Assembly (NCBI RefSeq): GCF_900156825.1
Contig: NZ_FTOV01000013.1
Span: 1 to 64,000 of the forward strand
Direction of reading: 5' to 3'
From: Chryseobacterium gambrini
Lineage (GTDB): Bacteria > Bacteroidota > Bacteroidia > Flavobacteriales > Weeksellaceae
Length of the DNA: 64,000 nucleotides
Below, piece after piece: positions 23,973 to 33,311 of this stretch (position 1 is the first letter of the stretch; the number at the start of each line of letters is the position of its first letter). The notes under the pieces were generated by a model, which was given only the letters and a program-made list of their open reading frames with translations, searched no databases and was not told the origin of the DNA. The position numbers were made by a program, and so were the translations under genes.

Positions 23973-24836
23973 ATGAAAATTCAGAAAGAAAATATTGAAT
24001 TTGAAGAAGGAAAATCTTTTAAGCTGTTTTCACCATCCCTTAAAAACTGTTTCTTCTGGCATTATCATCCTGAAATAGAGCTTGTTTACGTAGAAGTTTC
24101 CAACGGAATCCGTCACGTCGGTAAAAATATTTCAGACTTCAAAGACAGCGATCTATTGCTCATCGGTTCCAATGTTCCTCACCTTAATTTTGATTATAAA
24201 ATTCAGACCGAATGCAGACAGATGGTTTTGCAGATGCGCGAAAATTTTCTTCAGGAATACATTATGCCTGTTCCGGAATTTGAAAACATTAAAAACCTGT
24301 TGGAACGTTCTTATCTGGGATTATCCTTTTCCGGACAAACGAAACAAAAAGTTGTTGAAAAACTACACCAGATAAAAAACGAAAATTCTTTTCATGCTTT
24401 TGTAGGGCTGATCGAAATTTTGCAGATTCTTGCAGATTCCGCCGAAGTAAAAGAACTGAATAATGAAGACACCCGCATCAAGTGGTTTTTAAATGATAAA
24501 ATCCGGATGGGAACCATTTACGATTATATTCATGAAAATTATGACCAAAATCCCAACGTAAATATTATCGCAGAAAACGTGAATTTAAGCACTCCCGCAT
24601 TCTGCCGTTATTTTAAAAAGCAGACCAATATGACCTTTACAGATTTTGTCAATAATTACAGGATCAATCAGGCGAAATTATTACTGCTGCAAAATTCCGG
24701 TGTAACGGAAGTCTGCTTTCAGGTAGGTTTTGAAAGCCTTTCATATTTCAATAAATTATTTAAAAAATACATCGGAGAAACACCTTCTGCCTTTAAGAAA
24801 AAACATCTGAGCAGGGTTGAAAGTAGTGCAGTTTAA
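23973..24836 (+). CDS. AraC-family regulator with cupin-like sensor
   Basis: A 287-residue transcription factor. The N-terminal domain (to about 160) has a cupin-like sensor with HYHPEIELVYVEVSNGIRHVGKN. The AraC DNA-binding domain (about 185-283) has two helix-turn-helix motifs: NVNIIAENVNLSTPAFCRYFKKQTNMTF and TEVCFQVGFESLSYFNKLFKKYIGETP. It is divergent from the exporter gene, suggesting a sensor-exporter pair responding to a small molecule, by analogy to other AraC/MFS pairs. Confidence 0.93.
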   Translation: MKIQKENIEFEEGKSFKLFSPSLKNCFFWHYHPEIELVYVEVSNGIRHVGKNISDFKDSDLLLIGSNVPHLNFDYKIQTECRQMVLQMRENFLQEYIMPVPEFENIKNLLERSYLGLSFSGQTKQKVVEKLHQIKNENSFHAFVGLIEILQILADSAEVKELNNEDTRIKWFLNDKIRMGTIYDYIHENYDQNPNVNIIAENVNLSTPAFCRYFKKQTNMTFTDFVNNYRINQAKLLLLQNSGVTEVCFQVGFESLSYFNKLFKKYIGETPSAFKKKHLSRVESSAV

Positions 24837-24844
24837 AACTAAGT

Positions 24845-25050
24845 TTGTTTAAATTCATTTTAAATTTAACCTCAAAAGAGACAAAAGACTTTATTGGATT
24901 TATTTAAATTTAAAGTATTTCAAAAGTCAGCAAAGAGAAAAAATATTTGATTTTTTTTAAACTTATGTGCTCTTTTTTCCATTTAAGTAGTAAACTTAAA
25001 CAACTAAAGTATTAAAATCTTTTAGATCTTTCGCGGTAAAAAAGTTTAGA
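24845..25050. repeat. AT-rich inverted-repeat element, copy B
   Basis: The second copy of the element at 9949, about 205 bases, with the shared blocks TTTTAAATTTAACC, GACTTTATTGGATTTAT, TTTCAAAAGTC, AGCAAAGAGAAAAA and the end GCGGTAAAAAAGTTTAGAC. It lies between a plus-strand gene end and a minus-strand gene end, as does copy A. Confidence 0.65.
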
Positions 25051-25073
25051 CGATTATTTTACTGATATTTATT

Positions 25074-25550
25074 TTAAACCAATCCTTTATATTCTTTCCA
25101 TTCCTCAAAACGATAATCGATAACCTGCTTCATAAGATCATAATTTTCGTACGTATCTTCGATGTGATAAAATGTTTCATATTCGTAATCATGCTCTTCC
25201 GCTTTTGTATCGAATAAATTCACATAATCATCTGCGAAAGAGCTGAATCGGTTTCCGAAATCCGTGTCGTCTTTGTAATAATCATGGGCAAAAGCATTTC
25301 CTGTTTCGTTCAGATCATATTCAGAAAACTTTCCGTCCATGAAATCCATGATGAATTCAGCGCCGGTAATTTCTCTTCTTTTTAAACTTTGAATTTCTTC
25401 TTCATGATCTTCTTTAAATTCTTCCGAGATGAAATCGTTATTAATACACCAGTTCAGAAACATTCCGGTGTGGGTTGCTCCGTTTTTTATTGGAAGTTCT
25501 TCAGGAAAATCGCTGCCGTAATGCCATGAAGCATCATCATATTTAGACAT
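25074..25550 (-). CDS. Acidic protein of unknown function (DUF7832-like)
   Basis: A 158-residue strongly acidic protein with the opening SKYDDASWHYGSDFPEELP and the segment NGATHTGMFLNWCINNDFISEE. This pattern is seen in a Bacteroidota family often found near secretion and toxin loci, where such proteins are suspected immunity proteins. No toxin or secretion gene is adjacent here, so a role is not proposed. It lies between a repeat element and cinA, divergent from cinA. Confidence 0.55.
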   Translation of the reverse strand: MSKYDDASWHYGSDFPEELPIKNGATHTGMFLNWCINNDFISEEFKEDHEEEIQSLKRREITGAEFIMDFMDGKFSEYDLNETGNAFAHDYYKDDTDFGNRFSSFADDYVNLFDTKAEEHDYEYETFYHIEDTYENYDLMKQVIDYRFEEWKEYKGLV

Positions 25551-25664
25551 ATTGAATGATAGTTTTAAACAATTTTATCCAAAAATAGAAAAAATCAATT
25601 TATATTGCCCGTCACAGGGAAAATTCCGTCATTTGTATAGAAAAATTTTTTTCGACCTTATTAT

Positions 25665-26915
25665 ATGAAAAATGCCGTTCTGATCACCATTGGTGACGAA
25701 ATCCTTTCAGGAAGCACCGTAGACACCAATTCTAACTTTATTGCTGCCGAACTGAAAAATATTGGGATAAAAGTTATACAGATTTTTACCATTTCAGACC
25801 AGATTGAAACCATTAAAAAGACCATCTCTTCTGCTTTTGAGCTGGGAGATATCATCATAACAACCGGAGGTTTGGGTCCTACAAGAGACGATAAAACCAA
25901 AAAAGCCATTGCCGAATTTTTTAATGACGAAATCGCTTTAGACGAAGAAACTTTCGCTCATCTGAAAGCATATATGGAAAGACGCGGAAGAACAGAAATT
26001 CTGGAAAGAAACCGCGAACAGGCTTTTGTCCCTACAAAATCCAAAGTGTTCCAGAACCATAACGGAACTGCACCCTGCATGATGATGGAAGAAAACGGAA
26101 AACTGCTTTTCAGTCTTCCCGGAGTTCCTTATGAAGTAAAACCTTTAATTAAAGATCAGATTGTTCCTTTTTTAAAAGATAAATTCAGTCTCCATTACCT
26201 TTCCACAAGAATTGTTTCCGTAGTCGGAATTCCCGAAAGTATTTTGGCAGACAAAATTGAAAACTGGGAACTTGCCTTGCCGGAAAACCTTTCTTTGTCT
26301 TATCTTCCTGTCGGAACCCGCGTTAAACTGAGACTCACTGCAAGCGGAGAGGACGACAGTATTTTGCAGCAACAGTTGGAAGACGAAATCCAGAAGCTAC
26401 TTCCTTTAGTAAAAGATCATGTAATTGCTACCTCACAGGATAAAATAGAAAAAATCCTTGCCGATATTTTAACAGATAGAAAATTGACTTTATCTACCTC
26501 CGAAAGCTGTACAGGCGGAGAACTCGCAAAAATGATTACTTCTGTTTCCGGAAGCTCAAATTACTTTTTAGGCGGCATTGTTTCTTATGCTACAGAAAAA
26601 AAGATCGATATTCTCAAAGTAAAAAAAGAAACCGTAGAAGAATTTACGGTCGTAAGTGAGCAGGTCGCTGCGGAAATGGCAGAAGGCTGTCAGAAACTCT
26701 TCAATACAGATATTTCTCTTTCTACAACCGGAGTTGCAGGTCCCCGAAAAGGAGAGGACGGAAAGGAAGTGGGAACTGTTTTTTACACCATCAGAATTAA
26801 AGATCAGGAAGTGACTTCAAAATTGTATATGCCGCATCTGGATCGACTGGATTTTATGCACTTTGTATCCCAGAAAGTCATTCAGGATCTTGTTGCCCTT
26901 TTGGTGAATAATTGA
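25665..26915 (+). CDS. cinA: CinA family protein (competence/damage inducible)
   Basis: A 416-residue CinA protein. The N-terminal MoaB/MoeA-like domain (to about residue 170) shows LITIGDEILSGSTVDTNS and TTGGLGPTRDDKT. The C-terminal domain (from about 260) shows LSTSESCTGGELAKMI and LSTTGVAGPRKGEDGKEVGTV, the signature of the PncC-type nicotinamide mononucleotide amidohydrolase fold. Homologues deamidate NMN in pyridine nucleotide recycling and hydrolyse ADP-ribose. Which activities are kept here cannot be read. A single gene upstream of the large polysaccharide protein. Confidence 0.93.
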   Translation: MKNAVLITIGDEILSGSTVDTNSNFIAAELKNIGIKVIQIFTISDQIETIKKTISSAFELGDIIITTGGLGPTRDDKTKKAIAEFFNDEIALDEETFAHLKAYMERRGRTEILERNREQAFVPTKSKVFQNHNGTAPCMMMEENGKLLFSLPGVPYEVKPLIKDQIVPFLKDKFSLHYLSTRIVSVVGIPESILADKIENWELALPENLSLSYLPVGTRVKLRLTASGEDDSILQQQLEDEIQKLLPLVKDHVIATSQDKIEKILADILTDRKLTLSTSESCTGGELAKMITSVSGSSNYFLGGIVSYATEKKIDILKVKKETVEEFTVVSEQVAAEMAEGCQKLFNTDISLSTTGVAGPRKGEDGKEVGTVFYTIRIKDQEVTSKLYMPHLDRLDFMHFVSQKVIQDLVALLVNN

Positions 26916-27006
26916 TTCATAATCAGTTAATTTTTTAATTTTTTTTTAATTAATTCTGCATAGGTTTTTCACGGTTTTTGACGTTCATGAGAAAAATATC
27001 AAAATC

Positions 27007-30000
27007 GTGGAAAATTCAAAGCAGATTTTTCAGACTGACAGCAAAAAACGCTGGAGAAACGTTCAGTGGGGAAGCCGAATCTTTATCTTCATCGCCATAT
27101 TGCTTTTTCTGGCACTCGGTCTTATGATGAAATGGGACAGAAGCCCCAAAATTCCTTTTAAAGAAGATTACAAAGCCGTTATTACAGCGAGCAAACCCTA
27201 TCTTCAGGAAAATAGAATTTCCAAAGAATATAAAGGATTCCGAAGTTTCATTTCCGAAAAAACAATGCACACCAACCTTGCTAAAATCGAAAAAGCAAGA
27301 GCCGAAAGACTTAAAAACCAAAACCGCAACTGGGCACAATTTCCGGGCGGAATACGTTCTGCGTTCTACGTTGCTTGGGATCCGCAGTCTTTAATGTCTT
27401 TAAAAAGAAATATCAGACACATCAATCTTGTTTTTCCGGAGTGGTTTTTCCTCGATCCGAAAAATGGCGATCTGAAAACCAATGTGGATCCTGCCGGTTA
27501 TAAAGTTATTAAAAGAACAGGAGTTGCCGCAATGCCGATTCTCAGCAATAACTTTGAACAGGAATTCCATTCTGAGGGATTGGGAAAAGTGCTGAAAGAT
27601 CCGAAAAAAAGAACCCATCTTATTCGGAAATTAACCCTGCAATGCCAGAAACTCAATTTCAAAGGAATCAACATCGACTTTGAAGATATGAATCTGGATT
27701 CTGATGAAAACCTCATCGCTTTCATGAAAGAGCTGTCCGAAACTTTTAAGCAGAATAAATTATTGGTTTCCATGGATATCATGACGGATAATGACGATTA
27801 CAATATTCAGAAATTAAATCCTTATGTAGATTATTTTGTCTTGATGGCGTATGATGAATATTCTGCAGACAGCGATGCAGGACCCGTTTCCTCTCAAAAA
27901 TGGATCGAAGCACAGACCGGAAAAATTCTGGCAAAGACTTCCCCCAACAAAATCATTTTAGGATTGGGAGCTTACGGATACGACTGGAGTACAGACAAGG
28001 AACAGAATAATTCCGTGACGTATATGCAGGCAATTACCAAAGCGAGTGCAAGCAAAGCGAAAATTAATTTCGACGACAATACTTTTAATTTAAATTACTC
28101 TTACACAGATTCGAAAAACAATACACATACTGTATTTTTCAACGATGCAGCTTCTATTTTTAATACGATGCGCTTTTCTTCAGAATATCCTCTTGCCGGA
28201 ACTGCGCTTTGGAGATTGGGAAGCGAGGACAGCCGGATCTGGAATTTTTACGATAGAGATCTTACGTTTGCAGGATTATCAAAATTAAATTTAAAAACCC
28301 TTGAGAATGTAAAAGGTCAGACGATGGTCGATTACATTGGTGACGGCGAAGTTTTGGATGTTCTGAATACGCCTCATGACGGAAAAATTGCCCTTGAGAT
28401 TGATCCCAAAGAAAAAATCATTACCGATGAAAATTATGTAACCTATCCCAGTTCTTACGAAGTTAAAAAATACGGAGAAGCTCCACAGAAAGAACTGGTA
28501 TTAACTTTTGATGATGGCCCCGATGAAACCTACACACCGCAGGTTTTAGACATACTGTCAAAATATCATGTTCCGGCTGCCTTCTTTTTGGTAGGATTAA
28601 ATGCCGAAAAAAACCTTCCTTTGGTTAAAAGAATTTACAGAGAAGGTCATGAAATTGGCAATCATACATTTACCCATGAAAATGTGGCAAAAGTAAGCCC
28701 CGAAAGAGCTTTACTGGAAATGAAACTGACAAGATTATTGATCGAATGTATCACAGGACACAGTACCATTCTGTTCAGAGCGCCTTACAATGCCGATTCT
28801 GAGCCAACAACTTCAGAAGAAATTGTTCCGGTTGCATTGGCGAGACAGCAGAATTATCTTGATATTGGTGAAAACATCGATCCCGAAGACTGGCAGCCGG
28901 GAATAAAAGCCGATGAAATTGTAAAACGTGTTTTAGCAGGTGTAAAAGCCGAACGCGGAAACATCATACTCCTTCACGATGCAGGAGGCGAAACCCGTGA
29001 AGAAACCGTAAAAGCGTTGAAAGTTTTAATCCCGACATTGCAGAAACAAGGATATCATTTTACCAATCTTGCCAGTATTCTGCATAAAAACAAAGCGGAA
29101 CTGATGCCTTCCATTCCGAAAACAAGAGCCTATTATGTGATGCAGCTTAATCTTCTTTTGGCAACCATTATTTATGGAATCAGTCATTTTTTAGTGGCTT
29201 TGTTTACCATTTTTATCGCATTAGGACTCATCAGATTGCTTATTATGTTATTCTGGGCGTTTAAAGAACGTCGAAAAGAGAAAAAATCGGGAGAATTTCC
29301 CGTTTTAGAATCCTATCCGAAGGTTTCAATTATTGTTCCGGCGTACAATGAAGAAGTCAACATTGTTTCATCATTAAACAATCTGTTAAAACAAACCTAT
29401 CCCAATTTCAATATTATTCTGGTGGATGATGGAAGCAAAGATTCAACCTATGAAAAAGCGAAAGAGTCCTTTTCTGATCATCCGAAACTGAAAATTTTCA
29501 GCAAAACCAACGGCGGAAAAGCAACTGCTTTAAATTTTGGGATTTCACAAACCGATGAGGAATATGTGGTCTGCATCGATGCCGATACGAAACTGGAAAA
29601 AGATGCCGTAAAATATTTAATTGCAAGATTTTTAAACTCGGATCCGGATGAAAAAATTGCAGCCGTTGCAGGAAATGTAAAAGTGGGCAATACTGTAAAC
29701 TGGCTTACAAAATGGCAGTCTATTGAATATACAACCAGTCAGAATTTTGATCGTTTAGCATATGCGAATATCAATGCCATTACTGTAATTCCCGGTGCTA
29801 TCGGAGCTTTCAGAAAATCTGTAATTGAAGAAGTTGGCGGATATTCTTCCGATACTTTAGCCGAAGACTGCGATATTACCGTTAAAATCTTGAGAGAAGG
29901 GTACACCGTTGCCAACGAAAACCGTGCAGTAGCAGTGACAGAAGCTCCGGAAAGCGTAAAACAGTTTTTAAAACAACGTTTCAGATGGACGTACGGAATC

Positions 30001-30405
30001 ATGCAGATGTTCTGGAAACAGAGACAGACTTTCCTTAACCCGAAATACAAAGGTTTAGGACTTTGGGCAATGCCGAATATTTTACTCTTTCAGTACATTA
30101 TTCCGTTCTTCTCGCCGCTTGCCGATGTCATCATGTTTTTTGGAATATTATCCGGAAATGGTGGAAAAATATTCAGTTATTATTTAATTTTCTTTTTGGT
30201 GGATGCGTCTCTGGCTTTTATTTCGTTCATCATGCAGAGAGAGAAATTGGTAAACCTGCTGTATGTGATTCCTCAGCGTTTCGGATATCGCTGGCTGATG
30301 TATATTGTATTGTTCAGAAGTCTCCGAAAAGCACTGAAAGGCGAAATGCAGACCTGGGGATTTTTAAAACGTACCGGAAACGTAAAAGAAATTGCAACAT
30401 CTTAA
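27007..30405 (+). CDS. GH18-deacetylase-GT2 fusion, exopolysaccharide enzyme
   Basis: A 1132-residue membrane protein that joins three catalytic modules. A GTG start is used. One N-terminal membrane anchor (about 22-40) is followed by a GH18-like domain (about 100-440) with GINIDFED (Glu226). Next is a NodB/CE4 polysaccharide deacetylase (about 495-700) with TFDDGPDETY (Asp502, Asp503), HTFTHENV (His553, His557) and LFRAPYN. Membrane segments near 715-755 lead to a family 2 glycosyltransferase (about 770-1000) with IIVPAYNEEVN, VDDGSKDST, IDADTKLEKD and QQRFRW-type QxxRW (Q990-W994). Further membrane segments end the chain. It probably polymerises a GlcNAc-type polymer, exports it, and trims or deacetylates it outside. 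Confidence 0.9.
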   Translation: MENSKQIFQTDSKKRWRNVQWGSRIFIFIAILLFLALGLMMKWDRSPKIPFKEDYKAVITASKPYLQENRISKEYKGFRSFISEKTMHTNLAKIEKARAERLKNQNRNWAQFPGGIRSAFYVAWDPQSLMSLKRNIRHINLVFPEWFFLDPKNGDLKTNVDPAGYKVIKRTGVAAMPILSNNFEQEFHSEGLGKVLKDPKKRTHLIRKLTLQCQKLNFKGINIDFEDMNLDSDENLIAFMKELSETFKQNKLLVSMDIMTDNDDYNIQKLNPYVDYFVLMAYDEYSADSDAGPVSSQKWIEAQTGKILAKTSPNKIILGLGAYGYDWSTDKEQNNSVTYMQAITKASASKAKINFDDNTFNLNYSYTDSKNNTHTVFFNDAASIFNTMRFSSEYPLAGTALWRLGSEDSRIWNFYDRDLTFAGLSKLNLKTLENVKGQTMVDYIGDGEVLDVLNTPHDGKIALEIDPKEKIITDENYVTYPSSYEVKKYGEAPQKELVLTFDDGPDETYTPQVLDILSKYHVPAAFFLVGLNAEKNLPLVKRIYREGHEIGNHTFTHENVAKVSPERALLEMKLTRLLIECITGHSTILFRAPYNADSEPTTSEEIVPVALARQQNYLDIGENIDPEDWQPGIKADEIVKRVLAGVKAERGNIILLHDAGGETREETVKALKVLIPTLQKQGYHFTNLASILHKNKAELMPSIPKTRAYYVMQLNLLLATIIYGISHFLVALFTIFIALGLIRLLIMLFWAFKERRKEKKSGEFPVLESYPKVSIIVPAYNEEVNIVSSLNNLLKQTYPNFNIILVDDGSKDSTYEKAKESFSDHPKLKIFSKTNGGKATALNFGISQTDEEYVVCIDADTKLEKDAVKYLIARFLNSDPDEKIAAVAGNVKVGNTVNWLTKWQSIEYTTSQNFDRLAYANINAITVIPGAIGAFRKSVIEEVGGYSSDTLAEDCDITVKILREGYTVANENRAVAVTEAPESVKQFLKQRFRWTYGIMQMFWKQRQTFLNPKYKGLGLWAMPNILLFQYIIPFFSPLADVIMFFGILSGNGGKIFSYYLIFFLVDASLAFISFIMQREKLVNLLYVIPQRFGYRWLMYIVLFRSLRKALKGEMQTWGFLKRTGNVKEIATS

Positions 30406-30410
30406 AATAT

Positions 30411-30530
30411 TTTTTGGAGCTGCTTCCTGCTTTCCGCACTCGCTATTTTACAGGATTCGGTGCGGCAGCAAAGCTGCCGCGCCGAATCCTATAAAATGAG
30501 CTTAAACAAATTTGCAATCAGGGCTAAGAT
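30411..30530 (+). repeat. GC-rich hairpin repeat element, copy 1
   Basis: TTTTTGGAGCT, then TTTCCGCACTCGCTATTTT, an 18-bp stem (30452-30469 with 30473-30490, one wobble, AAA loop), AAATGAGCT, and GGGCTAAGA. The order and spacing match 32846-32970. It follows the fusion gene and may act as its terminator. Confidence 0.8.
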
Positions 30531-30568
30531 GATATCATACATTTGAAAATCACGAAATAACCATAAAC

Positions 30569-30650
30569 TTTGTCATCCTGTAAAGATCTAAGCACAAATC
30601 TTTCCATGATTACTTTTCATACTACGCTTAAATTCTTTCAGGACGACAAA
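30569..30650. repeat. Inverted repeat with TTTGTC arms
   Basis: TTTGTCATCCTGTAAAGA (30569-30586) is the imperfect inverse of TCTTTCAGGACGACAAA (30634-30650). The arms are about 45 bases apart. Similar TTTGTCATCCTG/AGGACGACAAA arms are of REP type. No open frame is present. Confidence 0.55.
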
Positions 30651-30696
30651 TGCTGTGAAAATATATTTAAAATATAAACAGATCTTAATATTTAAT

Positions 30697-30704
30697 TAAA
30701 TTTG
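30697..30704 (+). promoter_or_regulatory. -7 box of the first M13 gene
   Basis: TAAATTTG, 60 bases before the ATG at 30765. Confidence 0.4.
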
Positions 30705-30764
30705 TTTTTGTAAAAAGTAACGAAATAAAAAAAAGTTACACTTATTGTATAAATTGTAATTATA

Positions 30765-32792
30765 ATGAAAAAATTAACGCTTTCTCTGCTTTTAATAGGA
30801 GGAATTTGTTCACAAACCGTGAACGCTCAGGCGACAGACAAAGGTTTAGACCTTAGCTTGATGGATAAATCAGTACGTCCGCAAGATGACTTTTATAACT
30901 ATGTGAGTGGAACTTGGATGAAGACTGCCAAAATTCCTTCCGATAAACCAACTTGGGGAAGTTTCAACAAACTGGCTGAAGATACAGACAACAACTCCAT
31001 GACGATTCTGAACTCTCTTCTGAAAGACAAATTTGCTGACGGAACAGAAGGCAAGAAAATTCAGGACCTGTACGCAACGTACATGAACATGGCAAAGAGA
31101 AATGCAGACGGTATCAAACCGATTCAGGCAAATCTGAATAAAATTGATGCCATTAAATCCGTTGGAGATCTTCAGAAATATTTAATCTCTGTAACCAAAG
31201 AAGGAGAAAATAACTTCTACGGATGGGGAGTAGATGCAGATCTTAAAGACTCTAAAATGAACGTTGTTTATCTTGGTGATGCATCTCTAGGTCTTGGAAG
31301 AGATTACTATCAGAAAGTAAACGAAAAAAACACAGAAGCTTTAGCAGAATATACAAAATATGTTGCTTCTATGTTAAAAGAACTAGGATATAAAAATGCT
31401 GATGCTGCCGCTAAAGGAATCGTAGATTACGAGAAAAGCATCGCAAAAACATACTTAACCAACGAGCAGAGCCGTGATAATACGCTTCAGTACAATCCAC
31501 AAACAATGGCTCAGCTTTCAGCTTTGGTAAAAAATGTAGACCTTCCGGCTTATCTTAAAGCAGTTGGCGTAAATACAGATAAAGTAATTATCGGAGAATT
31601 AGGATATTACAAGAATTTAGATAAATTCATCAATACGCAGAATCTTCCTGTGATTAAAGATTATCTTAAATTCCACATGATCCACGGAAGCGCGGCTTAT
31701 TTAAGTGAGAAATTAGGAGACATGAGATTCGCTTTCTATGGCAAATATTTAAGAGGACAGCAGGAGCAGAGAGCTTTAAATAAGAGAGGTTACGAATTAA
31801 TTAACGGATCTTTAGGAGAAGCTTTCGGTAAACTATACGTTGAAAAATATTTCCCGGCAGAAGCTAAAGCGCAGATGGTTGAACTGATCGATTACTTAAA
31901 GAAAAGTTTCGCGGTTCACATCAACGGATTAACGTGGATGTCTTCTACCACCAAGCAAAAAGCAATGGAGAAACTGAATAAGTTCACGGTAAAAGTTGCG
32001 TATCCGGACAAATGGAAAGATTATTCCAAATTAACCATCACGCCGGAATCAAAAGGTGGAAATCTATATGCCAACCTTCAGAATATTGCAGAATGGCAGT
32101 ACAACAAAGACTTAGCTAAAATCGGAAAACCGGTAGATAAAACAGAGTGGGGAATGACGCCGCAAACTGTAAATGCTTACTACAATCCGGTAAACAACGA
32201 AATCGTTTTCCCTGCTGCAATCCTACAGCCGCCTTTCTTCAATCCTAAAGCAGATGCTGCGGTGAATTTCGGTGGAATCGGTGCCGTGATCGGTCACGAA
32301 ATGAGCCACGGATTTGATGATTCAGGTGCACAGTTCGATGCAGACGGAAACTTGGTAGACTGGTGGACTCCGGAAGATAAAGCCAACTTCGAAAAAGCAA
32401 CAAAAGCTCTTGCCGCACAGTACGACAAATACGAGCCAGTAAAAGGAACTTTCGTGAACGGAACCTTTACCAACGGAGAAAATATTGCAGATTTAGGAGG
32501 CGTAAACATCGCTTACGATGCTCTTCAGATGTATTTAAAAGACAAAGGAAATCCGGGAGTTATCAGCGGTTACACGCAGGATCAGAGATTCTTCCTGAGC
32601 TGGGCAACAGTATGGAGAACTTTATCCAGCGAAAAATACATGATCAATCAGGTAAAAACAGACCCGCATTCTCCGGGATATTTCAGAAGTTTCGGTCCTT
32701 TAACCAATGTTGATGCTTTCTACAAAGCGTTTGATGTAAAAGAAGGAGACAAATTGTACAAAAAACCGGCAGAAAGAATTAAAATCTGGTAA
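30765..32792 (+). CDS. M13 (neprilysin-like) metallopeptidase, exported
   Basis: A 675-residue M13 zinc peptidase (PepO/neprilysin family). A signal peptide ends at about residue 22 (VNAQ). The peptidase domain carries the zinc site GHEMSH (His511, Glu512, His515), the second ligand in GENIADLGGV, the substrate-binding NAYYNP motif, and the conserved C-terminal WATVWRTLSSEKYMINQVKTDPHSPGYFR. The C-terminal W (KIW) is the expected family end. M13 enzymes cleave small peptides in the periplasm. It is the first of a tandem pair with the gene at 33312. The two share nearly identical motifs, but this one has a cleavable signal peptide and the other a lipobox. Confidence 0.95.
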   Translation: MKKLTLSLLLIGGICSQTVNAQATDKGLDLSLMDKSVRPQDDFYNYVSGTWMKTAKIPSDKPTWGSFNKLAEDTDNNSMTILNSLLKDKFADGTEGKKIQDLYATYMNMAKRNADGIKPIQANLNKIDAIKSVGDLQKYLISVTKEGENNFYGWGVDADLKDSKMNVVYLGDASLGLGRDYYQKVNEKNTEALAEYTKYVASMLKELGYKNADAAAKGIVDYEKSIAKTYLTNEQSRDNTLQYNPQTMAQLSALVKNVDLPAYLKAVGVNTDKVIIGELGYYKNLDKFINTQNLPVIKDYLKFHMIHGSAAYLSEKLGDMRFAFYGKYLRGQQEQRALNKRGYELINGSLGEAFGKLYVEKYFPAEAKAQMVELIDYLKKSFAVHINGLTWMSSTTKQKAMEKLNKFTVKVAYPDKWKDYSKLTITPESKGGNLYANLQNIAEWQYNKDLAKIGKPVDKTEWGMTPQTVNAYYNPVNNEIVFPAAILQPPFFNPKADAAVNFGGIGAVIGHEMSHGFDDSGAQFDADGNLVDWWTPEDKANFEKATKALAAQYDKYEPVKGTFVNGTFTNGENIADLGGVNIAYDALQMYLKDKGNPGVISGYTQDQRFFLSWATVWRTLSSEKYMINQVKTDPHSPGYFRSFGPLTNVDAFYKAFDVKEGDKLYKKPAERIKIW

Positions 32793-32812
32793 TCACCATT
32801 TTAGATACAGCC

Positions 32813-32845
32813 AAAACCGTTCAGCAATGAGCGGTTTTTTTGTTT
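32813..32845 (+). terminator. Terminator with GCAA loop
   Basis: AAAACCGTTCA (32813-32823) pairs with TGAGCGGTTTT (32828-32838) with one wobble and a GCAA tetraloop, followed by a T run. Confidence 0.8.
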
Positions 32846-32970
32846 TTTTTGGAGCTTTTTCGCGCTTTCCGCACTCGCTATTTCTTTGGATTCGGCGCGG
32901 CGGAGCCGCGCCGAATCCAAAGAAATGAGCTCAGACAATTGCTGCAATCGCGGCTAGGATTTCAGTCATT
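32846..32970 (+). repeat. GC-rich hairpin repeat element, copy 2
   Basis: Starts with TTTTTTTTGGAGCTTTTTCGC, contains TTTCCGCACTCGCTATTTC, and a perfect 21-bp stem (32881-32901 with 32905-32925, GGA loop), then ATGAGCTCAGAC and AATCGCGGCTAGGATTTCAG. It follows a normal terminator, so it is not needed for termination. Confidence 0.85.
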
Positions 32971-33024
32971 TTTTTCAGCATCAGGAAAATGAATAGAAAT
33001 TATCCTTAATTCAGAAAATCTATG

Positions 33025-33128
33025 TATCATTTGCGGAGTGAATAGTTTATGCTTGTCGAAGTACCTTTACGAACAAAAAAATCAACGGAATCATTTTGAA
33101 AAGAAAACTTCACGCTCCTTGCGTGAAA
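33025..33128 (+). repeat. Diverged GTGAAACGCC/TTGCGCC-type repeat
   Basis: TATCATTTGCGGAGTGAA, a TGCTTGTCGAAGTA arm, then GAACAAAAAAATC, TTTTGAAAAGAAAAC and CTCCTTGCGTGAAA follow the order of the tandem units at 39299. The inserted TGCTTGTCGAAG is the arm of the other REP family. The rest of the 519-base gap (32793-33311) holds no gene. Confidence 0.5.
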
Positions 33129-33271
33129 TACTAAACGATTTGTTGTCTTACTCAATCAAAATCAAATATCATTTTAACCGCAAATCAAGATCAGATAATA
33201 AAAATAGCAAGTTTTATTTACATCCTTTTCATCAATTATTATTTATCACTTATCATTTATAAACTAATTTG

Positions 33272-33279
33272 TATATTTG
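33272..33279 (+). promoter_or_regulatory. -7 box of the second M13 gene
   Basis: TATATTTG, 32 bases before the ATG at 33312. Confidence 0.5.
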
Positions 33280-33311
33280 GTAAGTTTGTGTAAAATCAAA
33301 AACAATTTTTA

